DNA of 64,000 nt from Tenacibaculum sp. MAR_2009_124 (GTDB lineage: Bacteria > Bacteroidota > Bacteroidia > Flavobacteriales > Flavobacteriaceae): assembly GCF_900105455.1 (NCBI RefSeq), contig NZ_FNSF01000002.1:427501-491500 (forward strand), read 5' to 3'. The position numbers and the translations under genes are program-made. Below the pieces are notes generated by a model that worked only from the letters and a program-made list of their open reading frames with translations, did not search any database and had not been told where the DNA came from. Positions 15,986 to 24,977 of this stretch are shown here, in pieces (the first letter of the stretch is position 1; each line of letters opens with the position of its first letter).

Positions 15986-18900
15986 ATGAAAACAAAGTTT
16001 AATGGAATTTTAACGCTGTTCTTAGCGTTAATTGTGCAGATAACTTTTGCACAAGACAAGACTGTTTCGGGAAGCGTCTCTGATGAATCAGGACCTTTGC
16101 CAGGAGCAACCGTTTTGAAAAAAGGTACCACGAATGGTACTGAAACTGACTTTGACGGAAATTATTCTTTAAAAGCTAAGGCAGGAGATATTCTTGTGTT
16201 TAGTTTCGTAGGAATGAAAACTGTCGAAAGAAAGGTAGGTACATCAAATAATATAAACATAGTACTTGAAAATGATAGCAGTTTATTAGAAGAAGTTGTT
16301 GTTGTTGGTTATGGTACTACTACAAAACAGTCATTTACAGGTACGGCTAAAGTTGTAAAGGCGGAAGCACTAGAGGCTAAATCGGTATCTAACGTTTCTC
16401 AGGCTTTAGTTGGTGAAGTTGCTGGTGTAAATGTAATTAATACTTCAGGACAGCCAGGTACTGCAGCTACAATTCGTATTAGAGGATTTGGTTCGGTAAA
16501 TGGAAATAGAGATCCTTTATATGTTGTCGATGGGATTCCTTTTTCTGGATCTATTAACTCTATCAACCCATCTGATATTGAGTCAACCACTGTTTTAAAG
16601 GATGCCTCAGCAACAGCTATTTATGGTTCTCGTGGGGCAAATGGAGTAATTATGATTACGACAAAAACAGGTAAAGTAGGGACAAGTTCAATCGAAGTAG
16701 ATGTTAAAACAGGAGTGAACTTTCAGCTATTACCTCGTTATGATGTGATTACATCTCCGAACGAATACATAGAATTAGCTTGGCATGCTATTGGGAATAG
16801 AACCTTAGATTTTGACCCTAATAATGATCCAGTTGCCTACGCAAATAATTACTTATTTTCGAGCCGTGGAATTAATCCAGATTATAATTTTTATAATACC
16901 AATAATGTAGCGGATATAATAGATCCGTCTACAGGAAAGGTAAGGCCTAATGTTGATAGAAAGTATACACCAGAAAACTGGAGAGATTTTGCGTTCCAAT
17001 CTTCAATGAGAACAGAGGCAAATGTAAAAATGAGTGGAGGTAATGAGGATACCAAGTATTTCAGTTCATTTGGTTATTTGGATGATAAAGGTTTTTCTGT
17101 GAATTCTGGATACAAACGTTATGCTACAAGATTAAGTATTTCTCATAAGCCTAAAGAGTGGTTAACAGCAAAAGCTAATGTTGGATATACTTTAGGAAAA
17201 CAAATTACAAATGGACAGGCAAGCGATTCAGGTAGTGTTTTCTGGTTTGTTGAGAATATACCATCTATTTATCCGTTATTTTTAAGAGATGCACAAGGCA
17301 ATATTGTTGAAGATACTAAGTACGGAGGAAATCAATATGATTACGGTGCAAGAGGTTTTGGAGGTATGACGAATGCTGTAGGTAATGCTCACCTTAACTT
17401 TGTAGGGAATGATCGCCACTCTTTAAATGGGAATTTCTCTTTTAAGGTAGATTTATTAGATGGATTAGAGTTCGAAAGTCAATATGGAGCTCAATACTAT
17501 AGCAGAATAGCAGATAATATTCAAAATCCGTTTTATGGATTCGCAGTAGAGCAACAAGGGTCTTTGTTTAAAAGGAATTCAAGTGCTCTAACACAAAATT
17601 TCTTAAATATCTTTAGATATAATAAAACTTTTGGAGATCATACAGTATCGGCTCTTTTAGCACATGAAACGAATCAAAGAGAGTTTCAAACATCGGCAAT
17701 AAGTAAAAATAAAGTAGTGAACTTGTTTAATGGGTTGAATGATCCAAATAACTACGTGGTTAACACCTCACCTGCGACTGGGTTCAGAACGAAAACTGCA
17801 TTAGAAAGTTACTTTGGACAAGTAACTTATAATTACAGACGTAAATACTATTTAACTGGATCGTTAAGACGAGATGGATCTTCTAGGTTTTTCACAAATA
17901 AATGGGGGACTTTTGGTTCTGTAGGAGCATCATGGGTATTGTCGGAAGAAGATTTTGTGTCAAAAGTTGGTTTCATCGATTTCTTAAAGTTAAAGGCTAG
18001 TTATGGTATTGTTGGAGATCAAGCTGGTGCAGCTATCTATTCTGGACAGGACACTTATACAATCGGAAACTTAGGAGGAGAGATTTCTTTAAGACCTAAT
18101 GCGGCGCAAAATCCGTTGTTATCATGGGAAACTTCAAAAATGTTCCAAACGGGATTAGAGTTTACTTTATTTAATAATAAGATAGATGCTTCTTTAGATT
18201 ATTATGTTAAGAATGTAGATAATTTAATTTTTGAGAAAAGATTACCTCCATCATCTGGTAACGCTATCTTGGATGTAAATGATGGATTGTTAAGAAATTC
18301 TGGTTTTGAATTCGATATTACATCTCACATTATCGATAAGCAAAATTTTAAATTAGATTTCGGAATTAATGGAGAAATGTTCTCTAGTGATATAGTTGAT
18401 ATGCCAATTGATCCATCTACAGGAGAGCAAAAAATACTAGATATAGCGACTGTATCGGGTATTGATTATGGACGTGCAGCAGGAAGAGGTCTTTGGGATT
18501 TCTATATGAGAGAATGGGCAGGAGTTGATCCTAATACAGGTAAAGCAACTTGGTCTCAGTATTATCATGATGCTAATAATAATGGAACAGTCGATGCAGG
18601 TGAGGGAATAACCAGTCTATATGAATACCAGCAACAAAACCCTAATAATACTGTAACGAAAACTACAACAACAACGTATGCCGATGCCACGCAGAAGTAT
18701 ATTGATAAGTCAATTATACCAACAGTAAGGGGAGCGTTCAGATTAAACGCCAAAATTCATGATTTTTCTATTAGTACTTTATTCGGGTATAGTTTAGGAG
18801 GTTATGCTTATGACGGAGTGTATGCAGGTTTAATGGGAACTAGACAAATAGGATCGAGCAATTGGCACGCAGACATTAGAGATAGTTGGAAAAAGCCAGG

Positions 18901-19207
18901 AGATGTAACAGATATTCCACAGTTAATTAGTGATAGAGATTTACAGTCCAATTCAATTTCATCTCGTTTTGTAACTTCAACAGATTATTTATCATTAAAT
19001 AATGTTAGAATAGGGTATACTGTACCAAGAAAATTTATCGAAGCATCTGGATTAGGGGCATTAAGTTTATGGGTATCAGGAGATAATTTATTCTTATTAA
19101 CTTCAAGAGATGGATTTAATCCTACTACCTCTGAAACTGGAGCATCAAGTACATATAGATACCAACCTTTATCTACGTTAACATTTGGAGTAAGAGCTAG
19201 ATTCTAA
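15986..19207 (+). CDS. SusC/RagA-family TonB-dependent outer-membrane transporter (copy 1)
   Basis: The 1073-residue protein has a signal peptide (1-22, ending FAQ), then a CarboxypepD_reg-like domain (about 25-105: TVSGSVSDESGPLPGATV, GTETDFDGNYSL, FSFVGMKTVE). The TonB-box-like EEVVVVGYG and the SusC plug signature follow (about 115-230: IRIRGFGSVNGNRDPLYVVD, DIESTTVLKDASATAIYGSR, GANGVIMITTK). The C-terminal beta-barrel ends in LTFGVRARF with a terminal aromatic. SusC proteins pair with SusD lipoproteins and import oligosaccharides or peptides using TonB energy. The susD partner follows after 17 bases. No glycoside hydrolase or sensor gene is linked, so the substrate cannot be inferred; the LytTR gene upstream might regulate it. 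Confidence 0.94.
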   Translation: MKTKFNGILTLFLALIVQITFAQDKTVSGSVSDESGPLPGATVLKKGTTNGTETDFDGNYSLKAKAGDILVFSFVGMKTVERKVGTSNNINIVLENDSSLLEEVVVVGYGTTTKQSFTGTAKVVKAEALEAKSVSNVSQALVGEVAGVNVINTSGQPGTAATIRIRGFGSVNGNRDPLYVVDGIPFSGSINSINPSDIESTTVLKDASATAIYGSRGANGVIMITTKTGKVGTSSIEVDVKTGVNFQLLPRYDVITSPNEYIELAWHAIGNRTLDFDPNNDPVAYANNYLFSSRGINPDYNFYNTNNVADIIDPSTGKVRPNVDRKYTPENWRDFAFQSSMRTEANVKMSGGNEDTKYFSSFGYLDDKGFSVNSGYKRYATRLSISHKPKEWLTAKANVGYTLGKQITNGQASDSGSVFWFVENIPSIYPLFLRDAQGNIVEDTKYGGNQYDYGARGFGGMTNAVGNAHLNFVGNDRHSLNGNFSFKVDLLDGLEFESQYGAQYYSRIADNIQNPFYGFAVEQQGSLFKRNSSALTQNFLNIFRYNKTFGDHTVSALLAHETNQREFQTSAISKNKVVNLFNGLNDPNNYVVNTSPATGFRTKTALESYFGQVTYNYRRKYYLTGSLRRDGSSRFFTNKWGTFGSVGASWVLSEEDFVSKVGFIDFLKLKASYGIVGDQAGAAIYSGQDTYTIGNLGGEISLRPNAAQNPLLSWETSKMFQTGLEFTLFNNKIDASLDYYVKNVDNLIFEKRLPPSSGNAILDVNDGLLRNSGFEFDITSHIIDKQNFKLDFGINGEMFSSDIVDMPIDPSTGEQKILDIATVSGIDYGRAAGRGLWDFYMREWAGVDPNTGKATWSQYYHDANNNGTVDAGEGITSLYEYQQQNPNNTVTKTTTTTYADATQKYIDKSIIPTVRGAFRLNAKIHDFSISTLFGYSLGGYAYDGVYAGLMGTRQIGSSNWHADIRDSWKKPGDVTDIPQLISDRDLQSNSISSRFVTSTDYLSLNNVRIGYTVPRKFIEASGLGALSLWVSGDNLFLLTSRDGFNPTTSETGASSTYRYQPLSTLTFGVRARF

Positions 19208-19224
19208 TTTTAAAAAATAAGAGA

Positions 19225-20715
19225 ATGATAAAAAAATATATAAAACCAATTATATTTGGAGCTGTTACACTTATGGCTATTGGGTGTAGCGAGAGCTTCT
19301 TAGAAGAAACTCCAACAGAAACGATATCAGTGGATGATGTTGGTCAGACTGGAGAAATTTATCCAGAAATAGTTGAAGCCGTTTTAAGAGGGCTTTATGA
19401 AACCACTTTTCAAACTCAAACTGGGGGGTTAAATACTCATGAGGATTTTGGACAAAAAGGATACGATGTTATAACGGATATTCTTTCAGGTGACATGGCG
19501 TTATCAAGAAATACCTATAATAGATATTCTAGTATTGCTCAGTTAATAGCTACTAATGATTTCACGTTTGCTAAGCCGAACTATATGGCGTGGAGATATT
19601 ACTATAGAATAATTAATCAGTCAAATTTGGTTATCAAGTCTTTAGGAGGAGATGATTTGAATATAACAGAGACAAATCGTGCAGCCCTAGGTCAAGCTAA
19701 AGCTATGAGAGCATACGGGTACTTCTATCTAACTCAATTATATGTTACTGAATATACTGAAGCAACTAGAGTTTTACCAATCTACTTAGAAGGTAATTCT
19801 GATGCTCAGCCTCAGGCTACTACAAAGGAAGTATATGATCTTATTATTAAAGATTTAGATGAAGCTATAATTTTATTAGATGGCTTTAATAGAGATTTTC
19901 ATTATCAAGTTAATCAGAATGTAGCTAAGACTTTATTGGCTTATACATACGCTTCAAAGGGTACTAGCGTTGATAACATTAAGGCTAGAGAACTTGCTGA
20001 AGAAATTATTCAAAGTGGACAGTTCCCAATTACAACAAAAACCCAATCTACAGGTGGTTTTAATAGTGTATATAATAACCCTAGTTGGATGTGGGGAGTA
20101 GATATTACTAGTGACAATAGTTTAGGCTTGGTTTCTTGGTGGGGACAAATGGATTATTTTACATTTAGTTATCAGTCTTTTGGAGATCATAAAACTATTG
20201 ATGAAAGCTTATATGGAGCTATTGATAATAACGATGTAAGGAAAACGCAATTTCATTATGAGCCAGGGAATACTAAACATTTAATGCCATTAAATAAGTT
20301 TTATCATGAGGATAGAAACTTCAGAGGGCAACGAATTATTGAGTCTGATTATGTTTATATGAGAATTGATGAGATGTATTTGTTGTCTGCTGAATTAGCA
20401 GCTAAGGAAGGAAATGAAGCAGAAGCTAAAAATCGTCTTAAAGATGTTTTATCTCAAAGATTTGACAATGCTACAGATTACGCTTATGTTGATGGATTAG
20501 CAGGCGAGGCTCTTTTAGATGAAATTTACTTGCAAACTCGAATCGAGTTTTGGGGTGAAGGAAAGAGTTATTTAGCTTTAAAGAGAAATAAAGAAACTGT
20601 GGTAAGAGGAGCTAATCACCTATATTTAGTTGGAGAAGCAATTAATCATGACGATGAAAGGTTAACTCTTGAAATTCCTCAGTCAGAAGTTCAAAACAAT
20701 CCATTTATGAATTAA
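19225..20715 (+). CDS. SusD/RagB-family outer-membrane lipoprotein (copy 1)
   Basis: The 496-residue lipoprotein has lipobox LMAIGC (Cys21) after a basic signal start MIKKYIKP. It shows the helical SusD N-terminal region (LEETPTETI, WRYYYRIINQSNLVI, GQAKAMRAYGYFYLTQLY) and the C-terminal SusD/RagB block (YVYMRIDEMYLLSAELAAKEG, LQTRIEFWGEGKSYLALKRN). It caps its SusC partner at the cell surface and binds the imported ligand. This copy is of the classical SusD_RagB type, unlike the two other SusD genes in the window, which are of the SusD-like_2 type. It lies 17 bases after susC1 and is followed by a strong terminator. Confidence 0.92.
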   Translation: MIKKYIKPIIFGAVTLMAIGCSESFLEETPTETISVDDVGQTGEIYPEIVEAVLRGLYETTFQTQTGGLNTHEDFGQKGYDVITDILSGDMALSRNTYNRYSSIAQLIATNDFTFAKPNYMAWRYYYRIINQSNLVIKSLGGDDLNITETNRAALGQAKAMRAYGYFYLTQLYVTEYTEATRVLPIYLEGNSDAQPQATTKEVYDLIIKDLDEAIILLDGFNRDFHYQVNQNVAKTLLAYTYASKGTSVDNIKARELAEEIIQSGQFPITTKTQSTGGFNSVYNNPSWMWGVDITSDNSLGLVSWWGQMDYFTFSYQSFGDHKTIDESLYGAIDNNDVRKTQFHYEPGNTKHLMPLNKFYHEDRNFRGQRIIESDYVYMRIDEMYLLSAELAAKEGNEAEAKNRLKDVLSQRFDNATDYAYVDGLAGEALLDEIYLQTRIEFWGEGKSYLALKRNKETVVRGANHLYLVGEAINHDDERLTLEIPQSEVQNNPFMN

Positions 20716-20741
20716 AGTTTAATCAAAACTTTTTAATAAAG

Positions 20742-20776
20742 AAAAAGCTGAAATCGAAAGATTTCAGTTTTTTTTT
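20742..20776 (+). terminator. Intrinsic terminator of the susC1-susD1 operon
   Basis: An 8-bp stem (CTGAAATC / GATTTCAG) is closed by a GAAA tetraloop, extended by A-T pairs, and followed by a run of nine T. It lies 32 bases after the susD stop. Confidence 0.9.
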
Positions 20777-20933
20777 GTAAAACACTAAACTTTAAAGAAA
20801 AATTTCTTGTTTAGGACGCTATGTCAGATTGTTAAAGTTTCATAAAATGAGCAAAATCCTTTGTTTTAAATCAAAACATCAGGTATTCAAATCAAAATAC
20901 ATAGCGGCAAAGACTAAAGAAAGTACCTTTGAC

Positions 20934-20968
20934 CAATATACCATTACTTTGTTCTCATTGGTATATTG
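20934..20968. repeat. 10-bp inverted repeat of unknown role
   Basis: CAATATACCA and TGGTATATTG are separated by 15 bases, between the susD1 terminator and the pyrF terminator. There is no T run, so it is not an obvious terminator. It could be a protein site or part of a transcript end. Confidence 0.4.
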
Positions 20969-20984
20969 TTTGAATTAATTAAAT

Positions 20985-21011
20985 AAGTCAAGGAGTCATT
21001 AACCTTGACTT
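20985..21011. terminator. Terminator after pyrF
   Basis: A 9-bp stem (AAGTCAAGG / CCTTGACTT) with a 9-base loop starts 2 bases beyond the pyrF stop. T-rich sequence lies on both sides, so it may work in both directions. Confidence 0.75.
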
Positions 21012-21013
21012 TT

Positions 21014-21826
21014 TTATTTTAAAATGATTTCCATTTGCTTTTGAAGAGATTCAGCTTGAACTGCCGCTTTTTCTGCAAAATCATGGCCGTTTCCAGCATA
21101 AATAATTCCTCTTGAAGAATTAATTAATAGTCCAACTTGATCATTCATTCCGTATGTACATACATCTTGTAAATTTCCCCCTTGAGCACCAACTCCAGGA
21201 ACTAACAAAAAGCTATCAGGAATTATTTGTCTAATTTCTGCTAAGTATTCGGCTTTGGTTGCACCAACCACATACATTAGGTTTTGAGAGTTTTTCCAAC
21301 CTTTGGAGGTTTCTAATACATGTTTATATAATTCTTGATTTTCAACTTGTTTCGTTTGGAAATCGAAGGCACCTTCGTTTGAAGTTAGCGCTAACATAAT
21401 AGTATGTTTATCATTAAAAGCAAGAAAAGGTTCTACAGAGTCTTTTCCCATATATGGAGCAACGGTGACACTATCGAAAGCTAAATCCTCAAAAAAAGCT
21501 TTGGCATACATGGTTGAAGTATTACCTATATCTCCTCTTTTTGCATCGGCAATGGTAAAGATATTAGGATAGTTATTGTTAAGGTATTGAATCGTTTTTT
21601 CAAGAGCTTTCCATCCTTTTATACCATAAGCTTCATAAAATGCTGTATTTGGTTTATAAGACACGCATAAATGATGTGTTGCATCAATAATAGCTTTATT
21701 AAATGCAAAAATTGGGTCTTCTTCCTTTAAAAGATGCTGCGGGATTTTATTTAGATCGACATCTAAACCAATACATAAAAAAGATTTTTTCTTTTTAATT
21801 TCAGATACAAGTTGTTGTGTTGTCAT
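21014..21826 (-). CDS. pyrF: Orotidine 5'-phosphate decarboxylase (type 2)
   Basis: The 270-residue enzyme decarboxylates OMP to UMP, the last step of de novo pyrimidine synthesis. The catalytic block is [11 protein letters not shown] (about 91-101), with the Lys-x-x-Asp charge network of the family. The N-terminus has [10 protein letters not shown], and VPGVGAQGG and LINSSRGI at the C-terminal side form the phosphate site. The length fits the longer type 2 enzymes rather than the 230-residue E. coli type. A perfect -7 box on the minus strand (TACTTTTG, 21854-21847) lies 20 bases upstream, in a divergent promoter region shared with the permease gene. Confidence 0.95.
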   Translation of the reverse strand: MTTQQLVSEIKKKKSFLCIGLDVDLNKIPQHLLKEEDPIFAFNKAIIDATHHLCVSYKPNTAFYEAYGIKGWKALEKTIQYLNNNYPNIFTIADAKRGDIGNTSTMYAKAFFEDLAFDSVTVAPYMGKDSVEPFLAFNDKHTIMLALTSNEGAFDFQTKQVENQELYKHVLETSKGWKNSQNLMYVVGATKAEYLAEIRQIIPDSFLLVPGVGAQGGNLQDVCTYGMNDQVGLLINSSRGIIYAGNGHDFAEKAAVQAESLQKQMEIILK

Positions 21827-21846
21827 GAGTTCTTATAAAAGTTAGG

Positions 21847-21883
21847 CAAAAGTAAGCAAATTTGGGAGTTTCTGTTATCTTTG
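21847..21883. promoter_or_regulatory. Divergent pyrF / permease promoters
   Basis: Minus-strand TACTTTTG (21854-21847) serves pyrF and plus-strand TATCTTTG (21876-21883) serves the permease; both fit TAnnTTTG exactly. The start regions are only about 40 bp apart, so the two polymerases probably compete. The permease box ends 6 bases before its ATG. Confidence 0.6.
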
Positions 21884-21889
21884 TTTTCA

Positions 21890-22966
21890 ATGTTTCAATA
21901 TATATTAAACAAGGTTTTTTATGGGTTTTTGACGTTATTCGGAGTGGTAACGGTCATTTTTTTTCTATTTAATGTGCTCCCAGGAGATCCAGCTAGGATG
22001 ATGTTGGACCAACGTGAAGATTCCAGTCAACTTGAAAGTATTCGAAAGAAATATGGGTTTGATCAACCTATAGCAATTCAATATTTATATTATTTGAATG
22101 ATATATCTCCTGTATCATTTCACAGTTCTTCGAAAGAAAGTTATACATATTTGAATAAAAGGAAGTATAGTTTCGTTACTTTAGGTAAGTTTGGAGAGGT
22201 TAGTATAGCGTTGAAAACACCTTATTTAAGGCAGTCATTTCAAAAAAATGGTAAAAACGTTTCAGATGTTATAAAGGAAACTATGCCTAATACTTTTGTG
22301 TTAGCCGTTTCGGCAATATGTATAGCAATAGTTTTGGGCTTTTTTTTAGGTGTTGTTTCCGCGGTTCATAAGGATACAATATTTGATAAAATAGTGGCAG
22401 TAATTAGTACTTTAGGAATGAGTATTCCATCTTTTTTCTCCTCTATTTTGTTCGCATGGTTTTTTGGTTTTGTTTTGCATGACATTACTGATTTAGAAAT
22501 GACGGGTAGTCTTTATGAGGTTGATGATTTTGGGGAAAGTGTTCATGTTAAATGGAGTAATTTAGTGTTACCTGCGCTTGTTTTGGGAATACGTCCACTG
22601 GCAGTTGTAATTCAATTAATGAGAAACTCTTTACTTGAAGTTTTGAGTCAGGATTATATTAGAACAGCGAAAGCAAAAGGTTTAAATAGATATCAGATAA
22701 TTAGAAGCCATGCCTTTAAAAATTCGTTGAACCCTGTAATAACTGCTATTTCAGGTTGGTTTGCTTCTATGTTGGCTGGAGCAGTTTTTGTGGAGTATAT
22801 TTTTAATTGGAACGGTTTGGGTAAAGAAATAGTAAATTCGTTAAATACATTAGATCTTCCCGTTATCATGGGAAGTGTATTTGTGATTGCTACAATTTTT
22901 ATAACTATAAATATTTTGGTTGATATTATCTATACTTGGCTTGATCCAAGGGTCAAGCTTAAATAA
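21890..22966 (+). CDS. ABC transporter permease, DppB/OppB family
   Basis: Start chosen at the ATG at 21890 (MFQYILNKVFYGFLTL); a TTG three codons upstream lies inside the -7 box. The 358-residue protein has the typical first membrane helix followed by NVLPGDPARMML, a large periplasmic loop (about 60-130), then five further helices. The EAA motif that contacts the ATPase is RTAKAKGLNRYQIIRSHAFKNS, cited here in part: RTAKAKGLNRYQI plus NSLNPVI. The DppB family passes peptides or nickel complexes across the inner membrane. No second permease, ATPase or binding protein is adjacent, so its partners are encoded elsewhere. It may be leaderless. Confidence 0.88.
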   Translation: MFQYILNKVFYGFLTLFGVVTVIFFLFNVLPGDPARMMLDQREDSSQLESIRKKYGFDQPIAIQYLYYLNDISPVSFHSSSKESYTYLNKRKYSFVTLGKFGEVSIALKTPYLRQSFQKNGKNVSDVIKETMPNTFVLAVSAICIAIVLGFFLGVVSAVHKDTIFDKIVAVISTLGMSIPSFFSSILFAWFFGFVLHDITDLEMTGSLYEVDDFGESVHVKWSNLVLPALVLGIRPLAVVIQLMRNSLLEVLSQDYIRTAKAKGLNRYQIIRSHAFKNSLNPVITAISGWFASMLAGAVFVEYIFNWNGLGKEIVNSLNTLDLPVIMGSVFVIATIFITINILVDIIYTWLDPRVKLK

Positions 22967-22994
22967 TATTTTCCTATTCTGACGTTTATATCAA

Positions 22995-23136
22995 TGAACT
23001 CGTTTAAACTTTTTGAGTTTAAGCGAAAATTAAAGGTTTTTTTAGTCTCATAGCAGAGTTACGAGAAGAAAAAAAGGAGAAAATAGAATTAAAAAGACTA
23101 ATTTTTTAGCAAATTGAAAATGTTTAAACGAGTTCA
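22995..23136. repeat. 142-bp intergenic unit bounded by a perfect 15-bp inverted repeat
   Basis: TGAACTCGTTTAAAC (22995-23009) and GTTTAAACGAGTTCA (23122-23136) are perfect inverse copies. A nested 7-bp repeat (TTAGTCT 23042-23048, AGACTAA 23095-23101) lies inside, and the left arm can also form a local 10-bp hairpin (23001-23025). The unit fills the gap between the permease and the first thioredoxin-like gene. It looks like a miniature mobile element or a long transcript-end hairpin; clear target duplications are not visible. Confidence 0.6.
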
Positions 23137-23154
23137 ATATAATAACTACTTAGA

Positions 23155-23625
23155 ATGAGAATATTAATACTGTTTTTATTTATACTAACTGGTTGTGGAA
23201 CTTTTCACCCAGACAGATTCAATAAGTCTTCATTAAACGAGAAGCTTCTTTCGGTAGATCGAGAGTCGGTTATGTTTTCTGAGATATTAGAACATGATAG
23301 TAGTCAGAAAACATTGATACATATTTACGCCAGTTATTGTCCATTCAGTCAAAAGAGTTTGGAAGAAATAGCACTTTTTCAAAAAGAAAATAAAGAAGTA
23401 AATTATATTTTTTTGTCAGTTGATCATTCTTATTTCGACTGGAAAAGAGGTTTAGACAATATTCCTGTTAAAGGACAACATTATTATATACCAACAAAAG
23501 GTAATGGAGGTTTAGGCGATTTTCTGAAGCTTAAAGAAATTCCAAGGTTTTTGATTTTAAATGAAAATAAAGAGATTAAGATGTTTAAATCTTCCAAAGT
23601 GTCAAAAATAAAGGAGTTATTGTGA
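23155..23625 (+). CDS. Thioredoxin-fold lipoprotein with single-Cys CPFS motif
   Basis: The 156-residue protein starts with a lipoprotein signal (MRILILFLFILTGCGTF, Cys14). The rest is a TlpA/thioredoxin-like fold: IHIYASYCPFSQKSLEEI has CPFS in place of the usual CxxC, so the second cysteine is Ser. A Pro equivalent to the cis-Pro lies in EIPRFLILNENKEI. It is paralogous to the next gene, sharing D-x-S/N-Y-x-x-W, HYY-P and IPR-LI-NE. The membrane anchor places it in the periplasm. A single-Cys site suggests a monothiol exchange or binding role rather than a classical disulphide reductase. It sits 16 bases from its paralogue. Confidence 0.78.
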   Translation: MRILILFLFILTGCGTFHPDRFNKSSLNEKLLSVDRESVMFSEILEHDSSQKTLIHIYASYCPFSQKSLEEIALFQKENKEVNYIFLSVDHSYFDWKRGLDNIPVKGQHYYIPTKGNGGLGDFLKLKEIPRFLILNENKEIKMFKSSKVSKIKELL

Positions 23626-23641
23626 AATAATAATAATAGCA

Positions 23642-24163
23642 ATGAATAAATCAAAGAATCATTATTTAGGGGTAAGAGAGTATATTTGGATACTCTTCTG
23701 CTTTACTTTTTTAATAGGATGTTCAAAAAGAAATGAAACAGATTTTTCGAAAAAAGCACTGCAAGATATTCTAGTTACAAAAGCTGGAGATTCTATAAAA
23801 GTTGAAGATGTTTTTGCCTTGAATACTGATAAAAAGTTGGTTTTTAATATTTGGGCATCTTGGTGCAAAGATTGTTTGAATAGTATTCCTAAAAATAATA
23901 CTCTTATGAGAGAATATTCAGACTTCCATTATATAAACATATCAATTGATAAAAATTATATGGAGTGGAGTAAAGCTTTGCATAAATATGATGTTTTTGG
24001 AGATCATTACTATTTACCATCTGGTTGGGATGGCGATTTTTCTGAGTTTTTACAATTAGATTGGATTCCACGGTATTTGATTGTAAATGAGGATAAAACA
24101 ATAGAAGTTTTCGATTGTACTCGTTTGAAAGAAAACGTTTTAGATAATACCTTAAAAAATTGA
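23642..24163 (+). CDS. Thioredoxin-fold (TlpA-like) lipoprotein with CKDC motif
   Basis: The 173-residue protein has an N-terminal hydrophobic segment ending in a lipobox (FCFTFLIGCSKRN). The thioredoxin-like core carries the active-site block WASWCKDCLNSIPKN (CKDC, both cysteines kept). Further on it has SIDKNYMEW, DHYYLPSGWDG and WIPRYLIVNEDKTI, all matching positions in the paralogue just upstream. It is probably a periplasmic thiol-disulphide oxidoreductase. The tandem pair most likely arose by duplication, after which the upstream copy lost its second cysteine. The pair precedes tpiA, which has its own promoter. Confidence 0.82.
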   Translation: MNKSKNHYLGVREYIWILFCFTFLIGCSKRNETDFSKKALQDILVTKAGDSIKVEDVFALNTDKKLVFNIWASWCKDCLNSIPKNNTLMREYSDFHYINISIDKNYMEWSKALHKYDVFGDHYYLPSGWDGDFSEFLQLDWIPRYLIVNEDKTIEVFDCTRLKENVLDNTLKN

Positions 24164-24165
24164 TG

Positions 24166-24173
24166 TACTTTTG
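24166..24173 (+). promoter_or_regulatory. -7 promoter box of tpiA
   Basis: TACTTTTG fits TAnnTTTG exactly, 40 bases upstream of the tpiA start. It overlaps the end of the upstream gene's 3' region, and no clear -33 element is visible. Confidence 0.55.
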
Positions 24174-24213
24174 TTAACAACAAACTTCAGTAATTATTAT
24201 AAAACTTTATACA

Positions 24214-24972
24214 GTGAGAAAAAACATCGTTGCAGGTAACTGGAAAATGAATAAAAACCTTAAAGAGGCTAAAGAACTTATTAAGGGAATTAAAAAAGGA
24301 GTGTCAGCTAAAAAAGCTAAAGGTAAAAGAGTAATTATAGCTCCAAGTTTTATAAACCTAAGTTCTGCTGTAAAAAGAACTAAGAAATCAATAATTCAAG
24401 TAGCTGCTCAAAATATGCACGAAGCTAAGAGTGGTGCATTTACTGGAGAGGTTTCTGCTGATATGCTTTCTGAAATCGGAATTGAAATTGTAATATTAGG
24501 TCATTCGGAAAGAAGAAGTATCTTTGCAGAATCTAATGAACTATTAGCTAAGAAAGTTGATACGGCACTAGCAAACAATTTAGAAGTAATTTTTTGTTTT
24601 GGAGAGTCGTTAGAAGATAGAAAATCAGAAAAACACTTTGAAGTTGTAGAAACGCAACTAAGAGAAAGTCTTTTCCATTTATTAAAGGAAAATTTTTCTA
24701 ATATTATTTTGGCATATGAGCCAGTATGGGCAATTGGTACTGGAGAGACTGCCACACCAGAGCAGGCACAAGAAATGCATGCTTTTATTAGAGAAGTATT
24801 AGAAAAAGAGTATAATAAAGAATTAGCAGATTCTGTTTCTATTTTATACGGAGGAAGTGTGAAGCCAGCAAATGCTGACGAAATCTTCTCAAAACCTGAT
24901 GTTGATGGAGGTCTGATAGGAGGAGCTTCTTTAAAACCAAATGACTTTTTAGCGATAGTTGAAGCTATTTAA
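24214..24972 (+). CDS. tpiA: Triosephosphate isomerase
   Basis: The 252-residue glycolytic enzyme interconverts dihydroxyacetone phosphate and glyceraldehyde 3-phosphate in the cytoplasm. It starts with GTG at 24214, which gives RKNIVAGNWKMN with the conserved Asn and Lys of the active site. VILGHSERR carries the catalytic His, and AYEPVWAIGTG carries the catalytic Glu and the start of the flexible lid. ILYGGSVKPANA and GLIGGASLK bind the phosphate. The length is normal. It begins an operon with prmA (5-base gap) and clpS, an arrangement common in Flavobacteriaceae. Confidence 0.97.
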   Translation: MRKNIVAGNWKMNKNLKEAKELIKGIKKGVSAKKAKGKRVIIAPSFINLSSAVKRTKKSIIQVAAQNMHEAKSGAFTGEVSADMLSEIGIEIVILGHSERRSIFAESNELLAKKVDTALANNLEVIFCFGESLEDRKSEKHFEVVETQLRESLFHLLKENFSNIILAYEPVWAIGTGETATPEQAQEMHAFIREVLEKEYNKELADSVSILYGGSVKPANADEIFSKPDVDGGLIGGASLKPNDFLAIVEAI

Positions 24973-24977
24973 TCTGA

